The position numbers were made by a program, and so were the translations under genes. Under the pieces are notes generated by a model that searched no databases, was not told the origin of the DNA, and was given only the letters and a program-made list of their open reading frames with translations. Shown one piece after another: positions 1 to 11,680 of a stretch of 64,000 nt of DNA (the stretch's first letter is position 1; each line of letters opens with the position of its first letter). Source of the stretch: Gnetum montanum (lineage: Eukaryota; Streptophyta; Gnetopsida; Gnetales; Gnetaceae); the NCBI GenBank assembly GCA_015680685.1, contig MNCI01037756.1, forward strand, positions 101,475 through 165,474. The letters are read 5' to 3'.

Positions 1-830
1 TGATGACGGAGCAGAAATGCTTGTATACTACCTTAGCCATTTGTTAGTAGCCCACAAGACCTAATACATTGAAGTGGATAAGCATTGTCTAGCACTAGTC
101 TTCTCTATGAAGAAATGGAGACACTACCTCTTTAGAAGCCAAGTTAATGTAATTTGCAAGGACAACATACTCAAAGCCATAATGACCAACATATATGGAA
201 GTAGTTGTATAGCTCGATGGAAAGCCATAACAGTAGAGTTTGACCTCCATAATGTCTCTCAATCCTCAACAAAAGGTCAAGCTATAGCTGTACAAGTCAT
301 AGTTTTACCAGTTGATGACCAAAAAACCATAGACCCTGAGTTCCCTAATGAACACATTAACACAATTAGCCAAATGTCCAAGGGATATGAAGCAATCATG
401 AACTTTGACAAAGCTTCAACTACCAATGGGGCTAGTGCTATTACCATGATAACATTCCCATCTAGTGAAATTCAATCCTTTACCTATCTTTTTTGGTTCT
501 TGTGTACCAAAAACATAGTAGAATATGAGGGTTTGATCAGAGGGATGATAGTAGCTCATGACTTAGGAATTAGATGCCTAGCCATCAAAGGTAGTTCACA
601 ACTCATGGCTAACCAAGTAAGCAAGGTCTATGCATGCAAAGCTAAGCACTTACAATCTTACTATGACCTAGGAAAGTAATTACTACAAAAATTCATAAAC
701 ATTAATATCCAACACATACCTCAAAATGAAAATTCCATAGTTGATGCAATTGCAACATTGGCCCTTAGTGTGATGCCGAATGTGTTTATCAGTTGCCCAC
801 CTTAACTGTGGACTACACTACTTCCATTAC
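1..830 (+). pseudogene. Decayed RNase H plus archaeal-type RNase H of element A
   Basis: From about position 80 the reading frame gives the end of a retroelement RNase H, seen as KHCLALVFSMKKWRHYLF and a later QSSTKGQAIAVQ linker. In this family the linker joins the RT-associated RNase H to a second RNase H. The second domain (about 400-680) carries the NIVEYEGLIRGMIVAHDLGI and LAIKGSSQLMANQVSKVYAC blocks. In both blocks the conserved acidic positions are only partly kept: the expected GDSQL reads GSSQL. The longest open stretch is 74-679 (201 codons). The domain order is that of Tat/Ogre elements. The fragment cannot be functional because its RT part is missing from the window and downstream frames are interrupted. 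Confidence 0.8.
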
Positions 831-1049
831 ATAGAACATTGAGGGTACATTTGTGGCCATATTTGATACTACTCCATCCAAGGAGTGGTATGATGATATC
901 AAATTTTACCTTATTCATGGTGAATTCTCATAGAGCCAGACTACTTCTCAGAAAGACACCATATGTAAGCAGTCAAAGTGGTATGTCATCATGGGTGATA
1001 ACACATTATGTCTATAGTCCTATGATAGAATACTCCTAAAGTTCTTAGC

Positions 1050-2127
1050 CAAAAATAAAGCCAAAATAGTCTTAGAGGAGGTTCACAAGGATGTTTGTGA
1101 TGGACATATAGGACCTAGAGCCATGGCTACTAAGATTAGATGATTAGGCTACTATTGGCCCCATATGGAAAATGACTACCTATAAAAGGTTAAGCAATGC
1201 AACACACGATAATAATATAGTAACTTGATACATGTATCAGCAATTGAGTTGCATACAACCTAGATAACATGGTCATTTTAATGTTGGGGGTTGGATATCA
1301 TTGGACACATAATGCCTAAATCTACTGTAGGGCATAGCTTCATCATCATTATAACTGAATACTCCACCAAGTGGGTTGAAAGTATTCCCCTAAGGAAAAT
1401 TACATTTGAACAAGTTTGCAAGTTTATCTTAGACAACATTGTAGCTTGTTTTGGCATACCCATGACCATAGTTACGGATCATGGACCTTAATTTAGCAAT
1501 TAAGAAACTTAGGATTTTTGTCACAACCTAGGCGTTAAGCATTCTTTCTCGATGCCTTACTACCCCCAAGAAAATGAACAAGTAGAAGTAAGAAATAAGG
1601 CCATTATCAACTTACTCAAGAAGATGCTCAACAATAGCAAGTGGAAGTGGAATGAGTGAATTATCCATGCACTATGGGCATATAGAACAACTTATCATGC
1701 AAAAATCGACATGACCCCTTATAGCCTTGTTTATGGTTCTAAAGTTGTTTTACCTCTTGAATTGTAGGTACAATCACTCCAAGTAGCCTTGACTGACTTA
1801 ATTAATGATTAGTAGAGTAAGGAGTTATAGATAACAACACTAGATTTGGGGGAAGAGTAGCATATGAAGGTACTTGCTCACATCAAACACTATCAAGAGA
1901 GCCAAAAGCTACAACAACACCATAACTTGATCACACGCAACATCAAGGAGGGGAACCTTGTCCTCAAGGACATATATGAGCATGTAAAAAAATTCTTAGC
2001 CAATTGGGAAGAGCCCTTTCTTATCACCAAAGCCTATGGAAATAGAGAATTCAAAATAGCCAACATGGATGGGAATGAGTTAGGCAATCTAATCAATCAT
2101 TCCTATTTGAAGCCATGCTACATGTAG
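1050..2127 (+). pseudogene. Decayed integrase of element A
   Basis: The zinc-binding N-terminus lies at about 1,070-1,205 (VHKDVCDGHIGPRAMATKI, then YYWPHM and a single Cys). Its last Cys is lost. The catalytic core starts near 1,285 (WDIIG, first Asp), continues through VTDHGP (second Asp, about 1,477) and PQENEQVEV (the Glu, about 1,585). Stops fall where related copies have Gln, for example GP-stop-FSN for GPQFSN. These are C-to-T changes at CAA/CAG. The C-terminus runs to 2,127 and ends in the LNHSYLKPCYM type tail shared with element B. It is a pseudogene with no intact open frame. Confidence 0.85.
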
Positions 2128-2361
2128 CTAACAAATCATCAACAAGAAAGCCTACTTTCAATGGTCCACTATGACCTTAAATTGGTGACACAAGATGTTG
2201 GGGCCTTAATTGGTACCATGACCCACCATGTCCTTAAACTAGCAACATTGGTGACTTGGATAGCCTGATTCTCACATGGCCTCTATGCATTGTAACATTG
2301 TAATTTGTAGTGGTGTTTTGTATTCTTTGTTGATGCCTCTTAGGTCAATCCTCTAGACACC
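2128..2361 (+). other. 3' untranslated leader of element A
   Basis: This non-coding stretch lies between the integrase stop and the polypurine tract. It contains short repeats of the type 'gcaacattggtgac' and 'ccttaaattggt', which reappear, reverse-complemented, at 13,330-13,430 in element B. No other signal was seen. Confidence 0.6.
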
Positions 2362-2377
2362 AACAAAGAGGGGCCAT
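2362..2377 (+). promoter_or_regulatory. Polypurine tract of element A
   Basis: The purine run AACAAAGAGGGGCCAT abuts the LTR start. The same tract is found reverse-complemented next to the element B 3' LTR (13,210-13,224). It is the expected primer for plus-strand DNA synthesis. Confidence 0.8.
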
Positions 2378-4048
2378 TAAAACACCACAAAATTTTGCAT
2401 GTTATAATAAATATTCATCATGTAGCTTTCATGCCATGGAACATGAGGAAACATTTTATTGTAAATGTGAAAGTTGTAACCCACAATGGGAAATTTCACA
2501 TACTTTATACTTTTGGGGCTAAAAATGCCTCATAAGTGGTCAAATCCTTATTACCTAGCTGAAAATAGTCATCTAGTATTTATATTTGGGCTTGGGGATG
2601 GTAAAAAATGCCTTTTGGAATGTCAAAAAAGGAAATTTGATGGGATTTATGGGGTCTAGGCATTTTTCTATGCTAAAAACACATGCAAGGGGTAGATCTC
2701 ACCTACCCCTAGCATGGAAGGATTCGAGGTTTGAAAAATCTCCCCTCCTTCAACATGGATACCAAAGACACATTTTGAAAAATTTTCACTCAAACTGGAA
2801 AGTTCCCCCTAGCTTGGAAACTTTCCCCTCAAATTGGAAACTCCGCCACCCCCCTTAGCATGAAAAATTTATCCCTAACTTTCAAAATTTTCCTTTAAAT
2901 TGGAAAGCTTTCCCCTAGCTTGGAAAATTTCCCCTAGCCTAGAAAGTCTTCCCCTAGCTTGAAAACTTTTTCCTCAACCTAGAACATTTTCCCCCTAGCA
3001 TTGAAAATTCAAACCCCCAATGTGGAAGCCAAAAGAAGAAAAATTCATCAAGTTATGCACTTCAACATTAACTAGCTACTTCAACAAGCATGGTCGAGAG
3101 CTCAGCATGGAAGATTCATTTCCAACATGGAGGGGATGCCATAATTAATATTTTTAGTAAATGGAATGACCATGGGGGAAGCACTTTCTATGTTTAGTAA
3201 CCATCAAAATTTGGGCATCCATTTCAGCTAAATTTGGCAGAAAATTTGTAGTCATTGCACAACCAATTTGTAGCCCAATCATAGCCAATTTGTAGCCCCA
3301 TTCATGGCCTAAAGACCCTATAAAAGGCAAACTCCAAAACCATTTATAGGATTCCAAGAAAGTTCTCATGTTTGAAAATTTTGGACAAGCAGAAATTTGC
3401 ATATACACAAATCCATGCCTATGGCATTTTTAGGCACTCGAGAGCTCTTACAAGTTCCCATACTTGTAGTCTCTTGAACCCTAGCATGGAAGCAGTGAGG
3501 CCTTAAGATTTGGTAAATTTTTGGATTAACACTGTACTTCTAGGATTCCAAACCCAGTGTGGAGTAACTTAGCATTCAAACATTCTACCTTTCTCACTTC
3601 CTAGTAATGACTCAATTGGTATCCAAGGTTGCAATAGCAAAGGAAAGTTTAATAACATCAAGAATGGCTTCGCAGCCAGTTCGTGGAGCATATCATCTCA
3701 GATTCAATGAGCTTTGAGCTCTTGCATAAGTCAACTTCCTTTTTGCTCATCTAGGCATCATTTTTTGTACACATTTTTCTATCTTATTCTTTATTATTTT
3801 CTCAATAAAGTTTTAAGTTTTGTGTTTCATGTTTAATAGAATTAAATTTATTATCTATGCATTATTCAGATCTATATATATTTCCATGTTTTGCATCTCC
3901 AAAGTCCTTGGTTGATCTGTAAGATTGGCCAAGGCATTCCAAATTCCATTTTCATTATGAAGGCCATGGGGATTTAGGGTTGAGGAACTACTTACATTGG
4001 GAATCCTTGGTTTCCTTCCCATTCTAGCAATCAAGGTTTTCAGTCCCA
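2378..4048 (+). repeat. 3' LTR of element A (about 1.67 kb)
   Basis: The LTR begins TAAAACACC; the other copies have TGAAACACC, so the first dinucleotide is mutated. It ends near 4,048 and aligns throughout with the two LTRs of element B in reverse complement. Landmarks are the 'cattatagg'-type U3, the 'gacaagcagaaatttgc' segment, and the R/U5 segment with 'ttattctttattattttctcaataaagttttaagttt'-like sequence at 3,780-3,820. It is longer than the B LTRs (about 1.52 kb) mainly because its U3 tandem array is larger. The 3' end is placed within a few bases. Confidence 0.8.
2690..3015 (+). repeat. Short tandem array in U3 of the element A LTR
   Basis: About ten degenerate units of roughly 25-30 bp of the type CCCCTAGCTTGGAAAATTT occur in tandem. 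Each unit is itself a weak dyad (GGAAA/TTTCC). The B LTRs carry a shorter, more diverged version at 12,720-12,900 and 32,660-32,830. Unit-number change explains most of the LTR length difference. Confidence 0.75.
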
Positions 4049-5483
4049 ACATTACAGGAATCCAAGAACTAAAGATTAAAGATTGCTCCATACCACTATG
4101 AGGTAGACTACACATAGTGATTTGACCACATTGATGTGGCTATCCATTAGTAGGTTAAGGTGATGAGATATGAGGCATTCATTAGACCTATCATTAATTA
4201 GTTCTACCAAGAAGAAATCCTAGAATTCTACCAAAATGTAAAGCTACATCTCACCAAGGTAGATTCTCTAGAGGGCTACTTGGTTTTCTCAATGAGGAAA
4301 ACTAGGATTAAAATCAAAGCAACATGGCTCTAGGAGTGGTTTGGCCTACTTGAAAATGGTGAGGACATCTTTAAACTAAAGACTAGCATAGACAAAAAGT
4401 ATGATCTTTTTCATCAATTCATTTGAGAGTTTGATTCTACTAGGATGCTAAACTAGGAGCTTCACTTTGTGAATCTATACCTAGAGCACCATGTGATGGT
4501 TAGGATAATCATTCCTAAGATCCTACCATCAATGCATATCACCTACATCCTAAGCCTAGCCTTTAGAGTTATAAAGGTCTGAAATATGACAAGAAGGATA
4601 ACTTAACATACCTACTAATTAGGTGCATGGTGTATTATTATAATGATAATGCACTTACATTATATTTTTCAGTTTTAATTTTAGCTATCCTATGGAAGTT
4701 GGGCCTATCAAAGACTCAAATAGGAATGAAGTTGACCTTAACTATCTTGAAGAAGGACACCTTCATGTGGTCTCTCAAGATTTACATCAAGGTTATTCCT
4801 TTTGTCAAGGAATCTAATAACCTAGGATTCAGGTTGGTACCTTAGGCTAATGAAGTGTAGGAACTATAAGAGAAGATGTGAGTGTAGCTCCAAGAAGTAA
4901 AGTTCATCTAGTGGGAGATCTTGACTATGTTGGAAAGGATGAGTTCTACCCTCACAACAATGGATAAGAGGATCAGTGACATTAAGAAGAATGTCCACTT
5001 GTAGATCAGGGATGATGATGAGGAAGCCAAACCCTCATATTTCGAAGAAGATATGAAGGGAGAAGGAGGATATGAATTTTTATTTGTATGCAAAATTGAT
5101 TGTTCTTTAGTTTAGTAGGTCATTTTGTTAATTAGACTTGGATATGTTTAATATTTATTTGTATTATGTATTTAATCTTTTTGGTAATGAGCTTGGATTA
5201 TCGTGGTTGGTTGATATTTAATTTTAAATATTTTCTATAAAATGTGATATTATTATTGCTAGGCAATTAGAATAAAATGTTTCCTTTAAATAAAACACTA
5301 TTTTAATCAAAAACATTGTTATGATTTCTTAGTATTACAGTTAGGCTTGGTGAATTTTGGGCTATGAAGAGGAGATTATTGGTGCTATGGTTAAGACATA
5401 TTTAATAGCATGTATTCTTTAAATCCTATAAGGATAGTGCCACCTTTGTTGGCTAGGAACAACCAAAGGCTCATAGGGGGCTA
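4049..5483 (+). mobile_element. Element G: internal region and polypurine tract of a gypsy-like element
   Basis: This sequence between the A LTR and a polypurine tract plus LTR start at 5,484 belongs to the element into which A inserted. It holds one broken ORF (separate entry), then about 380 bp of AT-rich non-coding DNA, then a purine tract (about 5,469-5,483). The tract has the same form as that of element E (GGGGGCTATGATAAACC against GGGGCTATGATGAACC). Its 5' half is off the window or hidden left of A. Confidence 0.6.
4165..5085 (+). pseudogene. Broken ORF resembling the 'putative plant transposon protein' domain
   Basis: Reading through scattered stops in one frame gives a protein-like series: YEAFIRPIIN, FYQNVKLHLTKVDSLEGYL, a KIKATW segment, LLENGEDIFKLKTSI, then a run around IIPKILPSMHITYILSLAF and LTLYFSVLILAILWKLGLS. 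The order (EFYxN.. then a 'LGLPxEG'-like turn, then a 'RILxP' and 'LLTRIxxxxGV'-like tail) resembles a domain common in plant gypsy-derived ORFs. No catalytic motif is visible. A short acidic/coiled tail ends near 5,085. The assignment is by pattern only; the frame is certainly non-functional. Confidence 0.45.
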
Positions 5484-6460
5484 TGATAAACCCAAAATTT
5501 CATAAGATTTTACATCAAAATAGCCTTAATTTTTAAATTTTTTGTTATTTTAATATATCAAAGTGCATTGATTTATTCAATGTTACACAATATGAATTGA
5601 TCACTTTGTTAAGTATATGTTATTGTAGGATACTAAAAAATCTATAAGTATTGATAAGATATCGATTTGCATCATGAACTTCAATACATTCCAAGGGTAG
5701 ACATATTGATCCATGTTGCCAGAATTGACTTCCTTCAATCCAAATTTTATCAATTCTGATAGTGAATGTAATAGAAATTGATAACATTGGATCAAAGAAA
5801 GCTAGACCTTACCATAGAATGGAGATATCGATCCATACCGTGGATGCTATGAAGATCGATAAGTAAGAGACATCGCTATTGTAATATAGATTGATATCAC
5901 CCTACAATGATATCGATCCGTATTGATTCCCTTGATGAAAATCAATATGTCTATCTTGTAAATTTTTTTCAAATTTAATATGAAAGCTCCTCTAGTATAA
6001 AATTAATAGCACCTCACCTTAGAAGAGGGATTTAAAAACTAGGATAATTCATGTTAATTTGGAATCAATTTTTTAATTTTTCTTGAATAATTATCAAGTG
6101 AAGATTTTTTGACCCTTGTGACAACTCTAAATCATTGGGGTTCATTAGTGGGCTACTAAGGTTGCTACACCATGGAAATAGCAAGGAAGAATCAAAAATT
6201 GTGATGTCTCCTTTGTGATCCTCATAATATATGTTTTTTACTTCATTAATTTAATTCTATTTCCACTCTTAAACTTGAAATTAGAAGTTAGGATGAAAGT
6301 TCATGGTTTGGCTTATAAATGATAGTCATAAGCATGAGATTTGATTGGATTTGAATCTAATTATTTGCTATCTTAATGATTTCTTTGGATTTTAACTATT
6401 CCTCCATGGATATGACACATGGATTAGTCACAGATAAGGTGACATTCATACAACAAGAGT
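5484..6460 (+). repeat. 3' LTR of element G (right end approximate)
   Basis: It starts TGATAAACCC immediately after a GGGGG-CTA polypurine tract. U3 carries several GATATCGAT/ATCGAT palindromes (about 5,660, 5,826, 5,853, 5,910). A TATA-like 'agtataaaatt' lies near 5,996. Sequence homologous to element E's interior resumes by about 6,530, so the LTR must end before that. I place the end near 6,460, but no clean CA terminus or duplication was identified. Confidence 0.5.
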
Positions 6461-6479
6461 AATCTAGCACCAGAGTTTT

Positions 6480-8619
6480 GGTTGGCTTGTTATTTCTCAA
6501 CTTTCTTCTTAAGTTATATGATTCCTCATTGGTATACCATTACTCCTACTATTAACCATCAATGGAAACATGTCTTTACATTGTATGTTTTGCGTAAAAA
6601 AGGCCATCATAGAAATTCAAAGCACACTCCTTAGAAAATTCCATGGTCTCTAAGCACTAGTTATCGAGTTAGAAAGTAATGTTACCCATGCCTAGATGCA
6701 ACCTTCTATCTAAGGTCCTACTTACTTTCTTCTTCTCTTTTCTTCTTCTTTTAGAGTGATGGTTATGCTTTAAGGTTTACGTAGGCTCTTAATGGTAGAA
6801 GATGAGTAATATGTCAATGTGAGATTACTATAATTAGAATAGATTTGGTCTAGACCTAGAATGGACCGATCTTAGGTCATCTTCATCACATAATTTACCA
6901 AGGACCTTGTATGAACAGGATGTAGATTACCTATCCAATGTTCTCTATCTACCATTCTTTCACTTCATTTTATACCACCTTGCTACCTCAAATAATGATG
7001 AATTGATTATTTTTTTTTCTAGTCTACATAATCCTAAGGAAATTCCTCATATGGGTATGAATATTAACTTAAAATAAATATTCAATGTTCTAGGTGCTAG
7101 GGACTCTTTGTGATGAGGTGATGCAAGGGCCTATTTGCCATATTCATGCTTTGGGTAGGTCCCACTTGTATTTCTTTTGGTTTACCTTAAGTTAAATCTC
7201 ATAACCATAGGTTAATTGTTCAATTGATCATCTCGATAGCCTAAAACATCCAATTTGTGCTCTATCTTAGCATTAGAATATCCTCTAAAAACTCACTCAA
7301 CTAGCTCCAATTATTTTCATTTGATGAACCATACCATCTTTTATATTGTTGCTATTATTATCTAGTTTCTTTTAGCTTCAATTTGGCTCTTATTTTGATC
7401 CCAAACTTGCCAAAAATTCTTCAATTTTCAAGTGAAAAATGTAGCTGTGAATAGCTACGTTTATGCATCCCTATTGATGTAGTGAGTTGAGTTGATGTAG
7501 CCTTATCAATAAAGTATAAAAATCCTATATATATGTGCAATAAATAGCTCATTTTTCCTCATTTCTTTCAAACACTAGAGGAGTTTTTGCCATTTTAAAG
7601 AGCTCATGAGCCTTGCAAGAGCCATAACTTCTATACTGCTTAACTGATTTTACACATTCTTTAATCCTTGAGCTATTGGAGGTATAATTTACATTTTGGG
7701 GAAATCAAAAATTAGGATTTTATAAAAAAGTTTTCAAAATTTTTTTAATTCTCCATGAATAAGATATTAAAATAATATTAAATTAATGATCATAAGAGAT
7801 AATATCAATACTTATTCTCTGTTAGGAAATGAATAAAATAATATCATGAGCCTAAGATCATTAAGCAAAGACTAAATGATAAAATTCCAGCATTTAACAA
7901 ATAGAACATGATCTGATCAAAAAAAGAAAGCTATTCAAAGACAATTAAGGTTATGCCTATGAGCTAATCCTAAGTTATGTTTATGATTGTAGATGATACC
8001 TAAGAGAGGATTGTAGGTAGGAGGATCATTGCAGCCCAAGTAGAAGCTACCATGAGGATAAAGGGGCCAATAAAAATTATAAAAATAATCCCAAGAGCAA
8101 GTAGTAGAGGCTACACATGCAATTGGGATCCTATAAGAGAAGGCCAAGGTGGAATTTATCAAATAGATTCCTACTGTAAAGATAGGCTAATCCAGGTAGG
8201 ATGAGGCCCTAAGACCAAGATCTAATTTGGAGGTCATACTTATAGAAGCCTACCTAGAGAAGATATAGACTAAGATGATTTAGAAATCCATCATCCAAGA
8301 GCTAAACTTTGGATCATTTTCTAGTGCTAGACTAGAAAGGGTCCAAACATAGCTACAAGAATATCCTCTATGGTCCATTCTCTCTACTAGTGAGGAATGG
8401 TACATGGAAGACACCTACCTCTTTTAGAAAAATTGACAAGGAGGTTGTAGTGTTAAAATAAAAAACATTACCATCTACTACTTAGTTGAGTCCATAGAAA
8501 AATATCTTAGTTGTCCTAACACTAGGATGAATCTAGTAGAAATATCCATGCAAAAATACCTAGAGGCCAAGAAAGAATGTATCCAAAAGTACTATGGAAT
8601 GGATCATAAGAAGTATGGT
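6480..8619 (+). mobile_element. Element H, left internal part
   Basis: Several blocks align with the interior of element E between its gag and second ORF. Examples are 'gtaggtcccacttgt' at 7,155 against 'gaaggacccacttgt' at 40,423, and 'gccataactt' at 7,621 against 40,945. H has an AT-rich spacer (about 6,480-7,900), a TATA-like segment CTATATATATG near 7,525, and then the start of the second ORF. H is interrupted at 8,620 by the copia element D and resumes at 46,164. It is the oldest recognisable element in this half of the window. Confidence 0.65.
8215..8619 (+). pseudogene. N-terminal part of the second ORF of element H
   Basis: Read through stops, the frame shows ELNFGSF at about 8,305, then PLWSILS, EEWYMED, and MNLVEISMQKYLEAKKECIQ up to 8,618. 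The same series (ELNFGSF, SPLWPILS, SWYLGEMY) opens the second ORF of element E at 41,605. The frame stops at KKYG where D inserted. It continues at 46,166 with LTKVEQVHFKI, exactly as E reads AYGDLTLEERIYFKI. The function of this ORF is not recognised. Confidence 0.65.
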
Positions 8620-9677
8620 TGTTGACCTTTTGGTGTGTTAAAGCCTTGGAGAGAATGAAGAATCTAGAATGTTTGTGTGATTGTAGTTTTCTAGGATCAT
8701 GAATGAGTATAATGAGCAAGGACTTCAAATGGAGATCCAAGACTTCAATAGTAAGAGCTACAATAATGAAATGAAGACTAAAGTGGACAAGATAAGAGAA
8801 TGGATAGAAAATGAGTCTACAAGACAAACAAAGATGTTCCAAGAACTACCAAGATGCCAAAATGATAAAGGAATTCTCTAGATCTCAAAGTGTGCAAGAA
8901 AAGTAGATGTCTTGCAAAAACAATAGACATCTAACTTGGAGAATAGATATCTCAAGGTAGAAATCTCACTCTATATGTCTCTACTTTTAGGTAGACATGT
9001 CTCCTACATTGAGGTTGGTTTTATTTAGGTGTCTAATCCTCAAAGTAGACTTCTAAACTAGCCATTTAATAGTTGTTGCATGAATTCCAAGGAGCTTTTG
9101 AAAACTCAAAAGGTATAAGACTAAGTCAAATTCTTGGGAATATGAGAAGTACTGTTCATCTTCAAATTTATCCAAATATAATCAAAGAGATTTTGTGTTT
9201 GTCCTTCATCATATTATCAATTGTATGTATTGAGCCTCATTTCAAGGACATTATAAATCAAGTTACAATTCCTCCTTGATCTTTTTCTTTCATTATTTAT
9301 AACCCTACATGGTTGATGTGCTTCTTGTAGAAATGCATCTTCATTGAGCTCATCAAGACCTTGCGAGGTTGAGTGTTGTTATAGCAAAAAAATACTCTGG
9401 TGTAGAGCTAACATTTGTAAAGGTTGTGAGATCCTTTAAACCACACTTTGAGCTTGTTAGGACCTTGCCTGATTGAGTGGTTTCACAATGTTGAAACATT
9501 CAAAAGTGAAGCTCAAATCCTATAAAGGTTATGATGCTCTTGAAACCACAATTTTGAAGTAACAAAGTCTAGAGGTATGCATGGATTTTACCTCAGAGTG
9601 GGAACTATTCAAATTGGGGAATCACAAGTGTAAATTTGGAAACTTATTCAACCCTCATTTTAAGTTGTTTATATACA
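8620..9677 (+). repeat. 5' LTR of element D (1,058 bp)
   Basis: It begins TGTTGACCTTTTGG and ends ACA two bases before a perfect initiator-Met primer binding site. It aligns with 45,193-46,163 (direct) and with 62,201-63,299 (reverse complement, element F). U3 (about 8,900-9,055) has repeated AGACATCT/TGTCTC motifs. The LTR's own ORFs are meaningless. Confidence 0.85.
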
Positions 9678-9679
9678 AT

Positions 9680-9691
9680 TGGTATCAGAGC
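9680..9691 (+). promoter_or_regulatory. Primer binding site of element D (initiator tRNA-Met)
   Basis: TGGTATCAGAGC is the exact complement of the 3' end of plant initiator tRNA-Met, the usual copia primer. It lies two bases after the LTR end. Confidence 0.95.
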
Positions 9692-9718
9692 TTGGTACTC
9701 TCAAGTGGTAGTTTCAAC

Positions 9719-10500
9719 ATGCCCAAAGTGAACATGGAAGGAGTAGCTAACACCATATCACCAATAACTAATGGATTTAACTCTTCAAATTAGAGAACTA
9801 GACTGATATGATTTATTGAATTTATTTTAAAAAGTTGTATTCAACACTTCTACTACAAAGGAAAAGGTAAACATTTTACTTATTCCTCTATACAATGTTG
9901 GATATGCAATGGAAGAGACTATATGGCCTTCAAAAAAGTTTGTAAATGTAGGTCACATGAAGAAAATTCAAGTAAAGGAATAAGGACCAACAACATCAAT
10001 ATCAACTTGGATTGAAAAAGAAGTCCAATGTATGTATCCATCGAGGATCAAATATTTCATCATGTAGATGAGAAAGATGAAATCTCCTTAGAAGAAAGGT
10101 ATGAGCTACTTTGTAATGAAGTTATGTCCTTTCAAAATTGATGCTTTAAAATGAAAGGAATGTTGCATGACAAGGAGACAAAGATCACAACTCTTAATTC
10201 TAAATGTTTATGTCTTAAGAAAGAAAACTTAGACCTAATGAATAAGATTCAAATGCTAACATATGTTATTGAGAAAAATAATAAGAAACTTTTAGAGGCA
10301 AAGCTCATAGAAAATCAAGACCAAAAGCATTTTCACATCAAAGCATCTTCATTAGGTTATTCAAAGAAGTGTCCTCCTAGGTTGATAATACAATGAGATT
10401 TAAGATGTTAAATTACTTTTATTGTGAAAAATTTGGACATGTTCATGCCTGTTGCTACCTATGGATGAAACATTACACTTGATCTTTTTTTAAAACAACA
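9719..10500 (+). pseudogene. Decayed gag of element D
   Basis: The first ATG after the PBS is at 9,719 (MPKVNMEGVANTI). The middle part is a Lys/Glu/Leu-rich coiled-coil segment (10,151-10,395, MKGMLHDKETKITTLN, KKENLDLMNKIQML). It is followed at about 10,405-10,470 by a CCHC zinc knuckle whose first Cys is replaced (YFYCEKFGHVHAC). The coiled-coil plus knuckle arrangement is typical of Sirevirus gag. Stops and frame changes make it non-functional. Confidence 0.7.
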
Positions 10501-10589
10501 AAGAAAAGATACCTTGTAGGGAAAGAAAGTTTAGAAGAAAAAAGAGAAGAATTCTAAAAAAAATATGATGGCTCAAATTTCTGTCTGTT

Positions 10590-11680
10590 GTTAGAACAAG
10601 CACATGATATATTGATAGAGACTATTCAAGACATATTATGGGAGATAAATCTCAATTCCTACACTTCTTAGAACCAAACTATGGAATTGTCACCTTTGGA
10701 GATGACATGGAAGCTCCAATAAAAGGTATTAGTATTATCAAAGGGAAAAGTAAGGGTCAATCTATTGTCAATCAAGTTGTCTTTGTTGAAGGACTAAAGC
10801 ATAACTCCTTAGTGTTAGTTAACTTTGTGATTTGAAATTTGATGTTACTTTTTCCAAGGAAACTTGCAAAATAAAAGATTTTTTCTCTCAAAAAATTATT
10901 ATCAAAGGAATCAAAAAGGAAAATGTTTACGCTACTATATTTGTAAATAATCCTAAACTTGAATCTAAGTGCTTAATTAGCAATATAGATGTCACTTGCT
11001 TGTGGCATATAAAATTTGGTCACATAAACAAAGAAATGCTTTAAAACTTGGTATCAAAAGAAATGGTTCAAGGATTGCCTATACTCAAAGATTTCAACTT
11101 GAACACTTGTGAATCATGCCAAAAGGAAAGTAAATAAGGATAAGCTTTGGTAAAAAAAATTGCATATCTACCTCTTGTCCTTTAGATTTACTTCACTTAG
11201 ATTTGGTTGGTCCTTCTCAAACTCTTAGTTTGGGAAAGAAAAGTTATTTTCTAACTATTATTGATGAGTTCTACCATTTTACTTGGGTTGCCTTTTTATA
11301 TCACAAGGATGAAGTCTTTGATCATTTTCTAAGAATTTTTAATCAGATATGAAAGAAAAAAGGTTATGATATCAAAGTCATCAAGAGTAACAATGGAGGA
11401 GAATTCAAAAATGCTGAGTTTGAATAATACTATTAGAGGAATGACGTTCTTCATCAACTCTTTGCTGCAAGGACTTCTCAACAAAATGGTGTAGCATAAA
11501 GGAATAATATGATCTTGAATGAAATGAGAACTATATTAAATGAAAAAAAATATTCCTTACCATTTTTGGGCCAAAGTGATTAATATTACATGTTAAATCT
11601 CCAATAGAGTACTAGTAAGAAGATTCACTGCTAAAACTCCTTATGAATTATTAACCTGTAGAAAACTATTTATTCTTGTT
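10590..11680 (+). pseudogene. Decayed protease and integrase (left part) of element D
   Basis: The protease region is marked by RDYSRHIMGDKSQF at about 10,618-10,660, where copia proteins have DSGCSRHM. The catalytic triad is therefore altered. The GAG-pre-integrase block has an intact HHCC finger: LWHIKFGHINKEML, then CESCQ. The integrase core shows LDLVGPSQ (first Asp), SNNGGEF (second Asp now Asn) and QQNGVA-stop-RNN (the Glu codon now TAA), so all strand-transfer capacity is lost. The frame stops at TPYELLTCRKLF (about 11,670), where element B is inserted. It resumes with YFHVFGSKC at 33,165. Confidence 0.85.
11676..11680 (+). repeat. Left target-site duplication of element B (TTGTT)
   Basis: TTGTT immediately precedes B and recurs at 33,160-33,164. 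Removing B plus one copy gives a continuous copia integrase frame. With strict TG...CA ends, the boundary is shifted by one base on each side. Confidence 0.75.

Larger units (their letters stand above)
1..4048 (+). mobile_element. Element A: 3' part of a Tat/Ogre-type Ty3/gypsy retrotransposon
   Basis: The element enters from the left edge inside the reverse transcriptase/RNase H region. It continues through a second (archaeal-type) RNase H, integrase, a polypurine tract and a complete 3' LTR. The double RNase H is diagnostic of the plant Tat/Ogre lineage. The integrase tail, 3' leader and LTR align along their whole length with the reverse complement of element B, so A and B are the same family in opposite orientations. 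The coding part is broken by many stops. The LTR is followed by unrelated sequence (element G), so A is nested in G. Its target-site duplication cannot be tested because the 5' end is off the window. Confidence 0.85.

Noticed and set aside
8522-8842. Minus-strand 106-codon ORF
   Set aside because: It crosses the junction of element H and the D LTR at 8,620, so it is a chance frame.
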